Source: Isohypsibius dastychi (taxonomy: Eukaryota; Tardigrada; Eutardigrada; Parachela; Isohypsibiidae). Taken from it: a DNA stretch of 16,873 nt. The translations under genes were made by a program, and so were the position numbers. The notes under the pieces were generated by a model. It ran no database searches, had not been told where the DNA came from, and was given only the letters and a program-made list of their open reading frames with translations. Positions 9,379 through 16,873 of the stretch are shown one piece after another; the first letter of the stretch is position 1; each line of letters starts with the position of its first letter. Where the stretch lies: assembly GCA_034696485.1 (NCBI GenBank), contig JAQIWT010000640.1, positions 1 to 16,873 of the forward strand, read 5' to 3'.

Positions 9379-10329
9379 TGCTTTCCAAAGCAGCCCGGTG
9401 AGTAATCGTTAGATGGGAAATTCATTTCTCTATTCAGCGATGTGCGAGTTTGCAAGACGGTGCCAATTGTCTCCAAGTGGGAGCTGTAAAACTGGGTGCC
9501 GGTCAGAAAGCAATGGAGCTTTTTGACCATTTTTTGTCGCAGCAAAGTTTACATCCGAAAAGCTGCTAATTGAGGGATCAGAATTCCGTGTTCCTCATAT
9601 CAACACGCACTTAAGACTTATTTTCACAGTAGCAATTCGTTTCAAGTGAAAAAAAAAGGCGTGGGAGAAACCTGGCCCAAGCCAACAGCGGCAATAATCG
9701 GTTGTTTTCATGGTTTTCTGAGGTGCAGAAACCGAGAAAGCCAGAACGTGGTCCACGAGACATATCAGTTTGTTTGTGGTTCTCCTGACTACCACAAAAA
9801 TGGTTTCGCAGGCCGTTTCGATCCGCCAGAAGACCACCACCAGCGCAAAACCAAACGTGACCAACCACGTGTACGCAAAAGCGGGTTTCTGACGATTTTC
9901 GGTTTAACGACCGTGCTGTATCTTCCAGCTGCTTCAACCAATCTTAACAAATTTGTCCAGAATAATGTAGCGCTTTAAAAACTGAGTCTGAACAGCTTCC
10001 AAGACGCGGGGGGAAAAAACGTGTTTCTGGGTTTGGTAGACTTCAAGTTTTTTGGCTTGTTTTTGGGGCAAGCAAAATAACTTTCGACCATTTCTTGTTC
10101 TTCTGAAACTCAGGGCGGAAGTCTGCGTTCTACCGTTCAATTGGACAACAGGCAAGATAAAAAAATGAACTTCACGTTGGCTGTACTGAAAGCCACAAGC
10201 TTTGATGCAAGAGGGGCGAGGTGCACAATCCCAGAGTTTGCAGTAAAAAATAGTGGACAACCCGGTATCTTGAAAAATATTTTCGATGGAGGTGAGGTTT
10301 CGGATGAACGGGGCATTTTAGTTTTTGAA
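9379..10329. other. Interior of the foldback element, no gene recognised
   Basis: Opposite-strand open frames of about 90-110 codons exist near 9595-9978, but none resembles a transposase or other known protein. The two strands are open together, which suggests chance or decayed sequence. No inverted symmetry is evident here, unlike the arms. Confidence 0.5.
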
Positions 10330-12255
10330 CTGACACCATCCCATGGGTCTCACATAGGTCAACTCTTTTGGGGGGGGGGGGGGGGTGGGGCAAAAAACCT
10401 GGTGATCTAACATTTTCATAGGATGTGGATACCCAAAACATCTTGTGGTCGTACCAGCAGTGTGTGTGACGTGATTTGTCAGCGGAGTGGTGTTCGTTGT
10501 ATGACATATGTGGTCAGAGTTGTCTGTCTGACAAAGCTTGTTTGTGGTGCCCATGCCCAATGGCCGGCATTGTATGGTGCTCACTCTAGATCTGAGTTGT
10601 GTGGTATGTGTGGTATGTGTTGTATGAGTGGTGTGGTCTGGTATGAGTGGGATTGTTTCATTTTGGCCCGTAGGGGCCGCCATAGATTTATGAACGACTG
10701 TCGCGTTTCCTGTGACCATTCCTGTCACTGAGGCTTCGTTGTCAACACTGGCATCTTCCACGACAATACAGAATGTGATGCCGAGAATACGGAGTACCGC
10801 GTTCCTAATCTGCAATCAAATCCCTCAGGCTAAGTACAATATTGACGAATGGGAGAATTCCAGTAACAGATTTAGAATACCTCCGCACTCATCATAACGA
10901 ATATGATCGGATTATATATAACTGATGACTTCGCGATGGCAGCAGCAATAACATGGCGAAGATTAAAATGTTCGTCACTGTGTGGTTTTTGGCCTTCAAT
11001 GAGATCAAGCACGACACTCAGTGCATAAGGTGCCCATGCTGCCAGGAAGAATATAATCAGCAGCAGACTGACTTTCGCAGCACGAACACAGCTATCGTTT
11101 TTTGCAACGCTTCTCATCTGTAAAGAATGACATTGGTGATCGAGAAGCTGCAAAACGCGGCAGAAACCTCCCCACCTTTCGAAGCTGAGTCCACATTTTG
11201 CGCCATGACGTAAATATGATGGTTAGCGGAACGACGAACCCAAGAAACATGAGAAATACGGTGTAGCCTTGATCAAGCAGATCGTGTGATCCATAATCCA
11301 GTGAACATGATAGCCTCGAGGACTCCAGGATATACCTGGAATAAGGCGAAGATAACAAGGTTAACCTGAAACCATGCGAAGTTAATGTCACTCACCGGTT
11401 GACCCCGAAAAACGGTGGAATCATCAAGGTAACGGCGATCGCCCAAGCTGCAATGCAAACCAAGTTATGAAACTTAATTCTTTTCTGGAAGTCGGTAGTT
11501 TAAAAAATGGAATTAGACGTTTTTGTGGTAAACTGGGATCATTACCAATGACAATTCCGGTGAATGCGCCGCACCCGGTAACCTCTCCGTTCGTGCGCAA
11601 GACTTTAAAACAACGCTCGAAGGAAATGAGTCCCATGATGTACATCGCCGATATACCTAAAATTATGTGATCCGTGAAAATTAGATGACTACGAGCCACC
11701 ATGAAAGTGCATTCCAACATCCATGCCGACCTCCTCACCTGATGTCCCACCAGAAAACATGTACAATTTGCATCCAGTTTCCCCGAAAATCCACTTTCCC
11801 GCAACGGAAGAAACCAACAGAAACGGAATACCTATGCAGAAAAAACATGGAATTGGTTGCGGTAATCGACAGTAATTACATAGTTTCAAAAGCAACTGAA
11901 TCCATTACGGCAACCACGAACGTGCGATATCGACTCACCAGATGTCGTCAAGAACAAATTTCCTGTGGAAATAATGAATTCAGGTTTATTTATACTTGGA
12001 CGATTTCATACCACCTTTCAAGATTTTGTTATAAGTACCTGCGCTCAGTGCGGCGAGGAAGATGCAATGTGGTGCCTTCCTTAATTTTGGCGAACAGGCA
12101 ATCGCAGCACAAATCAACGTATTGCCGAACAGCCCAAAAATGAATATAACACCAAGGACAGAAGCCAAAATTGTTCGGACATCTCTGGATACAGGTGAAG
12201 TCAAAGCATTGTCAGCTGTCCCATTGAAAAAGTTTAGCATTCTAGATAACGACAT
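10318..12255 (-). CDS. Opsin A: light-sensing GPCR with full 7TM core and element-derived C-terminus
   Basis: Exons on the minus strand: 12255-12039, 11962-11939 (24 nt), 11831-11739, 11656-11546, 11447-11396, 11335-11176, 11117-10881, 10809-10318. Phases 1,1,1,1,2,0,0 agree at every GT/AG junction. About 461 aa; residues 1-340 are opsin. Seen: N-glycosylation sequon at N11, TM1 with GN, disulfide pair C101 and C176, Tyr104 at the bovine Glu113 position, ERC (125-127) in place of D/ERY, Glu170 at the Glu181 position, AAWAPY in TM6, retinal-Schiff-base Lys282 in AIAKSSVIYNP, NPIIF then MMSAE. It should bind retinal and couple to a G protein in a photoreceptor membrane. The tripeptide SAE replaces NKQ (ciliary) or HPK (rhabdomeric), so the class is unclear; the short third loop is more ciliary-like. 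From about residue 341 the frame enters the foldback arm. If exon 7 is not spliced at 10880, the protein would stop at 10872. Confidence 0.85.
10330..10684 (-). repeat. Right inverted arm of the foldback element
   Basis: Reverse complement of the left arm with scattered substitutions and a longer G run (about 10371-10386). On the minus strand its open frame is continuous with the last coding exon of opsin A and ends at a stop at 10318-10320. Confidence 0.85.
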
Positions 12256-12354
12256 ACCCAGAGGATGGACGATTCAATTCCAAGACTAAACAACAACACG
12301 GTTGGAAACACGGTTGGAAATTCGGGAATAATGACACTGAGCATCTGAACGTAT

Positions 12355-12364
12355 CCTTTTTATA
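12355..12364 (-). promoter_or_regulatory. TATA box of opsin A
   Basis: Minus-strand TATAAAAAGG lies about 100 bp upstream of the ATG at 12255, predicting a start site near 12330 and a 5' UTR of about 75 nt. The same box is at the same place in copy B. Confidence 0.6.
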
Positions 12365-12379
12365 CCCTCTTCCATTTGG

Positions 12380-13430
12380 TTTACGGAGGAGTCAAGGGCA
12401 TGACGGAGGAGAGATTTCCGGCTCAGTCCGCTCTTAATTGATTCTCTGAAACCGCCGGTCTTCACCAAGATGTGAATCAGGGCGACAAACATGATATTGG
12501 TATACCTAGGTTAAGTGCGGTATGCGTGATATGATTGAACTCTTATTCAATTTAGTAAACACGTTATAATGATCATGTTGCCAACATGCTGGAACGCCGT
12601 TTGAAGGTCAGTTTGTTTTGTATTTGTCTGGAATCGCTTAAATGCGAACTAGAAGCGTACGCCATTCCCGCCATTACTGAAAATCAAAAAGGTTTTGAAT
12701 TTTGAAAATGACCTGATCCGCCACTGAATCTGTATGATTATGCGAAAATGATTTTCCATTGGAATCTTGCTTCGTTTGTTGTGTTACAGCACTACACCTG
12801 ATCAGGTGCAGAGCTTCCAGAAAGTTGATCTCCTGGTTCAAGAAAATGTTTTTCGCTTGTTGCATTGCAGCTATACATCCCCAAAATGCCATTCAAAAGA
12901 CAAAAGCAGAAAACTCTGCCAAAACAGCGTGCCTTACTTACAATGATAGCTCCCAGTGAAGGCGGTGTGTAATAGGTGCTACAGCTTAAAACCTCATTTG
13001 CACCCTGAAATTAAAATGTTCAAATACTATATAGAAAAGGATGTGCAGTATGAGCATTTAAGAACGCGATTTCAAGCTGAAATGGTGATGATATTCGTGG
13101 TCGATCGAATCATGGAGGTTTTGGCTCACAGTCAGTTACAAAAGCTCGTCTTGAAGGTCACCTGGTATGTTTTCAAAAACGTCGAAAGTTATCACGTTGC
13201 TATAAATATAATGCGGTGAATGTCCAGCCGTTTGTGGGTGGACACTCCATAAAATGATCTGGTTCTTCGTTACAGCCAGTGTGCACTGCGCAAGAACGGA
13301 AAAGTCCGAAGCATCTACTGTTCTGAGTGTCCAAATCTCATCCCTGACATCAACCATCTTCGAACAAACGGTGTTAAATAAATGATGAGCTTCTTCGACA
13401 TTTCGTGTTCCACGGTGATCCACCGTTTGT
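12380..13430. other. 5' flank of opsin A, no coding gene seen
   Basis: Noncoding sequence largely shared with copy B. A conserved block at about 12511-12650 ('ggttaagtgcggtatgcgtgatatgattgaactct...') matches 15083-15245 closely. Open frames here are not preserved between the copies, which argues against coding. Confidence 0.55.
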
Positions 13431-13722
13431 CGCAGTTTCGCGGGACACGATGCGACTCCATGCAGGTCAGACTGCTAAAAGGAACATTTGAAAATGAACG
13501 GCAGGTGAAATGGTTCGAGTGGAAGATCTGGACCTTACCCGCTGGGGAATATCAGATTCATTGCCTCACTGATATCTGGATCTAAAATTCAATTTCAACC
13601 CAGTTCATGTATACAGTAGCTGTACGCCGTGGAACACGGTGTAAACAGCGTTCTAATTCAGGATCTTTTTCTCGTTTTAACTCGCAAATCGGTCATGGAT
13701 TCACACTACTCAAAAACAACAT
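13431..13722. other. Junction sequence between the two opsin copies
   Basis: This stretch has no visible match to either opsin copy and no TM6/TM7 remnant on the minus strand. It contains a plus-strand frame to 13585 with no family resemblance and a small hairpin CCGTG-GAA-CACGG near 13628. It marks where the 3' end of copy B was lost. Confidence 0.5.
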
Positions 13723-14848
13723 CTGCAAAAACTGACATCGGTGAACAAGAAACTGCAACATGTGCCAGAACCTCCCCACCTTTCGAACCTGCGTCCACAT
13801 TTTGCGCCATGACGAAAAGATGATGGTCAGTGGAACGACAAACCCAAAAAACATGAGAAAAACGGTGTAGCCCTGATCAAGCAGATCGTGTGATCCATAA
13901 TCCAGTGAACATGATAGCCTTGAGGATTCCAGGATATATCTGGAATAAGGCAAAGATAACAAGGTTGACCTGAAACCATGCAAAGTCAACGTCACTAACC
14001 GGTTGACCCCGAAAAACGGCGGAATCATCACAATAATGGCGATCGCCCATGCTACAAATGCAAACCAAGCTATAGAATTTCTGTCTTTTGGAAGTTCTTG
14101 GTCTAAGATATGGATATGGACGTTTTCTTGGTAAACTGGGATCATTACCAATGACAATTCCGGTGAATGCGCCGCACCCGGTAACCTCTCCGTTCGTGCG
14201 CAAGACTTTAAAGCAACGCTCGAAGGAAATAAGTCCCATGATGTACATCGCCGATATACCTAAAACGATGCAACCCGTGATGATTAGATTAAAAACGAAC
14301 CTTCATCACTATAGTCCTGTTGACCTAACCTGATGTCCCACCAGAAAACATGTACAATTTGCATCCAGTTTCTCCAAAGATCCATTTTCCAGCAATGGAA
14401 GAAATCAACAGAAACGGAATACCTATTCAGATTGAACCATGGAATATGTAGCCATAATCGGAAAGTAATTACAAAGTTCCCAGCGCAACCGAAGCCATTA
14501 CGACAAGCACGAACTTGAGATATCGACTCACTAGATGTCGTCAAGAATAAGTTTCCTGCGGAAATGGTAAACTCAGGTTTAAGTATAGGTGGATGATTTC
14601 ATGACATGTTTCGAGGTTTTTTGTTTAGTACCTGCGCTCAGCGCGGCGAGGAAGATGCAATGTGGTGCCTTCCTTAATTTTGGTGAACAGGTAATTGCGG
14701 CACAAACCAATGTATTTCCGAACAACCCAAAAATGAATAATACACCAAGAACGGAAGCCAAAATAGTCCGAACTTCCATGGATATCGGTGAAGTCAGTGC
14801 ATTGTCCGCTGTGCTATTGAAAAAGCTTGGCATGCTAGATAACGACAT
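13693..14848 (-). pseudogene. Opsin B: tandem opsin copy truncated after TM5
   Basis: Exons on the minus strand: 14848-14632, 14555-14532, 14422-14330, 14259-14149, 14051-14000, 13939-13780, identical in length (217, 24, 93, 111, 52, 160) and phase to opsin A exons 1-6. The next acceptor (TTTTTGCAG) is followed by ATGTTGTTTTTGAGTAGTG and then TGA at 13693, giving about 228 aa. Present: N-glycosylation sequon (NST), both disulfide cysteines, Tyr at the 113 position, ERC, Glu at the 181 position. Absent: TM6, TM7, retinal lysine and C-tail. It therefore cannot be a retinal-binding opsin. No frame break or lost splice site is visible in the remaining part; one donor changed from CTG|GTGAGT to CTA|GTGAGT. 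It may be a young pseudogene, or a truncated 5TM product with a dominant or decoy role (speculative). Confidence 0.75.
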
Positions 14849-14933
14849 AACCAGAGCAAGAAAAATTGAATTCCGGGGTTTGAAAACAGGGTTGAAAATA
14901 CGGGAAGAACGACGAGCATCTGAACATGTTCTT

Positions 14934-14941
14934 CTTTTATA
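14934..14941 (-). promoter_or_regulatory. TATA box of opsin B
   Basis: Minus-strand TATAAAAG sits about 90 bp upstream of the ATG at 14848, matching the position in opsin A. The core promoter of the truncated copy therefore looks intact. Confidence 0.55.
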
Positions 14942-14959
14942 CCTTCTTCCATTTGGTTT

Positions 14960-16022
14960 AAGGAAAAGTCAAGGGCATGACGGAGAAGAGATTCCGGCTC
15001 GACCCGTTCCTAATTGATTTCTTGAAAGCGCCAGTGTTCACCAATGTGGATCAGCGCGGTAATAGGATATTCGTATACCCAGGTTAAGTGCGGTATGCGT
15101 GATATGATTGAACTCTAATTCAGTTTAGTAAACACGTTATAATGAGCATGTTGCCAACATGATGGAACGCCGTTTAAAGGTCAGCTTGTTTTGTCTTTGT
15201 CTGGAATCGCTTGAATGCGAGCTAAAAGCGTACGTCATTCACGCCATTGCGGCCGAAAATCAAGTGTTTTGGATTTTGAAAATGACCTGATCCGCCACCG
15301 AATCTCTATGATTTTGCGAAAATGGTTTCCCATTGGAATCTCGTTGACGCTTGTTGTGTACAGCACTACTGATTAGATTCAGAGCTTCCAGAAAGTTTAC
15401 CTCCAGCTTCAAGAAACACTTCCTTTGTTTGTCGCAATTACTTCTCAAAAATCCTGGCAAAGTCACTTGTCTCATTAAACAGAAACTTCCGTGTGCATTA
15501 TAACCTAGTGCTAAGCAGCTTGAAATCTCAAGGGATGACTGGATTCTGTACGATGTGAGGTATGAGCACTTTGGAACACGAGCTGGAGCTGACCGCCAGT
15601 TACAAAACCTCGTTTCAATGGTCGCTTACAGCACCGTATACTCTCAAAAACGTCGGCAGGTGTCACATTGATAGATTTCTATAAATGTAACGCAGTGAAT
15701 GTCCATCCATTTGTCAATGGACGCTTTACAAAGCGATCTAGTTCACCTATACAATCAGGTCATCCTATACAATCAGTGCATCCTATACACTCAGTTACCT
15801 ATACCTATATAGTTCACCTATACGCAGGATGCAATGCGTATGAACTTGGGAGTGTGATAGACCAACTGGGTTTATATATAAAGTCACCCAGAGGCGAAAA
15901 CTACGTTTCAGTTCCGTACAGGCCCAATTCATGGAATTCACTCCTGACATCAAGCATCTTCGGTCAAATTGCGGGAAATGAAAAGCCAAGTGCTTTAACT
16001 TCGCTGTTCCACGTGGACCCAT
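14960..16022. other. 5' flank of opsin B, no coding gene seen
   Basis: Noncoding counterpart of 12380-13430. The match is interrupted at 15740-15830 by an insertion of short CCTATAC repeats. Frames such as 15668-16051 (plus) run through this repeat and are not matched in copy A. Confidence 0.5.
15740..15830. repeat. Minisatellite of about 18-bp CCTATAC units
   Basis: About five imperfect units built on (t)ca(c/t)cctatacaatcagt follow one another: cacctatacaatcagg, catcctatacaatcagtg, catcctatacactcagtt, acctatacctatatagtt, cacctatacgcagg. It lies roughly 900-980 bp upstream of the opsin B start and is absent from the matching place in copy A. Confidence 0.75.
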
Positions 16023-16873
16023 GTTCCTCGCAGGCTCTGGGACTACCATAGGATTCGACATCAGGCAGAAATCGGTACACTTATGGTGAACTTGATATTC
16101 TATAGTCAAGGCAGGGGGCAATGGGCAGTGGGTGAAACGATCTTAGCAGACGTCTGGGAATGGTCTGCTGGGGGAATGTTACCTACTTCCGATATCCAAA
16201 GAACAGAATAAACCAGTTGGTTTTCGCAAGTGGTTTTGTCAACCGTTCTGATTCAGCAATAAATTACTTCAACAGTTATTCAACATGGTTTATTCAACAA
16301 ATGTGATCTAAGACGCACATATTACTCTCGTCGTCGAGATGCTCCGGAACGACATCTGGCGGACGGGAAATTTCATCTTTTCGGAGACCACACTCTGTAA
16401 ACGATTGCTACTATATGAAATATGAATATTGTGTTATTATCTACAAAAACATCGAGCTAAGACCTCTTTCTTTGAGTTGTTTTTAACCACACAGTCTCAT
16501 GTATACGTTCCCTGAACAGCAGCAAACACATTCATTTAATTCGTTTCTGCTGGTGCAAAAACCATTCTTCTACTGTATTGTCACGCATTTGATTGTGATT
16601 GACAACACTAGGCCGGAAGTGACAGGCCGGCGATCGAAGGGCGGCCACATGCACTTGAATCCCTCATCAATCCCACTACATCACAAACTCTCATCCATCA
16701 GAGAAAAAACTCCGCCATTACGAGGATCGATGGAGGAAAGAAAACGACTTGAACAGATCCCGCTTAATTGCATAATAATCTTCGCAGCTCTTCCAAAGTC
16801 ATAAGTTACGACAGGCTGGGAAACCGGCGCAACGCTGCCCTTATGACTTTCCCAGCTGCTCTTTCACATATAA
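16023..16873. other. Right-end intergenic stretch, no gene recognised
   Basis: No family resemblance is seen on either strand. A plus-strand frame of 101 codons (16499-16804) has no recognisable domain and no supporting splice or promoter signal. Two crossing inverted repeats lie at the very end (16795-16857). Confidence 0.5.

Larger units (their letters stand above)
9028..10684. mobile_element. Foldback-type element with about 350-bp inverted terminal arms
   Basis: The arms 9028-9378 and 10330-10684 are reverse complements of each other at well over 90 % by eye. Tips read TATGGCGGCCCC(C)ACGGGCC and, on the other end, GGCCCGTAGGGGCCGCCATA. A TA at each outer edge is consistent with a TA target duplication or simply with the tip sequence. 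The arms contain CA-rich repeats (ACCACAC, CATAC) and a C10+/G16 homopolymer. The 951-bp interior shows no recognisable transposase, so it is non-autonomous. It separates the zinc-finger fragment from opsin A. Confidence 0.75.
11118..13430 (-). repeat. Duplicated opsin segment, copy A
   Basis: Opsin exons 1-6, their introns and about 1.1 kb of 5' flank match the segment 13722-16022 by eye along most of their length, with small indels. Right-hand homology ends in 'tgttccacggtgatccac' (about 13409-13427), which pairs with 'tgttccacgtggaccca' in copy B. This is a direct tandem duplication of roughly 2.3 kb. Confidence 0.75.
13722..16022 (-). repeat. Duplicated opsin segment, copy B
   Basis: Direct tandem match to 11118-13430, including introns and 5' flank. 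Its left edge coincides with the exon 7 acceptor of the gene; the right edge is near 16022. It carries an extra minisatellite at 15740-15830 that copy A lacks. Confidence 0.75.

Noticed and set aside
9646-9978. Possible transposase in the foldback interior
   Set aside because: The peptide shows no DDE, tyrosine recombinase or HTH signature, and the opposite strand is equally open.
10423-10731. Plus-strand Cys-rich frame (repeated C-G-M-C)
   Set aside because: It is the reverse reading of the TG/CA-rich repeats in the element arm; the mirrored frame exists in the other arm, so it is repeat-driven.
13136-13423. 95-codon minus-strand frame as a missing opsin exon
   Set aside because: No TM6 or TM7 motifs, and it lies in the duplicated 5' flank where the counterpart in copy B is not open.
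16499-16804. 101-codon plus-strand frame
   Set aside because: No domain resemblance, no splice or promoter signals; treated as chance.
1-16873. CRISPR array or bacterial operon
   Set aside because: No regularly spaced repeats with unique spacers, and the genes are intron-split animal genes.

Overview
This is compact animal (metazoan) genomic DNA. Genes are split by many short GT-AG introns, several only about 50-80 nt long. The families present are animal ones: an opsin, a PR-domain/C2H2 zinc-finger protein and a JmjN-domain protein. I cannot fix the phylum. Short introns, tandem opsin copies and mid-range GC suit a small-genome invertebrate (crustacean, tardigrade or similar), but that is inference.

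Layout. (1) 1-258: two copies of a 157-bp repeat, then a minus-strand JmjN exon (281-441) of a gene that leaves the window on the left. (2) 1423-4081, plus strand: a five-exon gene whose exon phases all agree. It encodes about 578 aa: a Gly/Tyr/Glu-rich N-terminus, an acidic region, Ala/Gly-rich membrane segments and a C-terminal domain with the DxGH...GG...N..PQ...N...W signature of the Endonuclea_NS_2 type. That fold is best known from bacterial polymorphic toxins. (3) 4685-8170, minus strand: a six-exon PR(SET)-domain plus 13 C2H2-finger gene (about 754 aa), convergent with the nuclease gene. (4) about 8630-9027: a decayed copy of that gene's last exon. (5) 9028-10684: a foldback-like element with about 350-bp inverted arms. 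It lies exactly between the zinc-finger fragment and the last coding exon of an opsin. (6) 10318-12255, minus strand: opsin A, eight coding exons including a 24-nt micro-exon, with a complete 7TM core and the retinal-binding lysine. Its open frame runs into the foldback arm and would add about 120 element-derived residues. (7) 13693-14848, minus strand: opsin B, a tandem copy with intact frame and splice sites through TM5 but no TM6, TM7 or lysine. The opsin duplication includes about 1.1 kb of 5' flank with a matching TATA box. (8) 16023-16873: no gene recognised.

The genes do not form a pathway. The most interesting points are the membrane-linked toxin-type nuclease in an animal gene, the element-derived opsin tail, the 5TM opsin copy in clean frame, and a PR domain that has lost its usual W-Y-G catalytic-site motif. 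All exon models come from reading splice sites and phase by eye; no homology search was possible.
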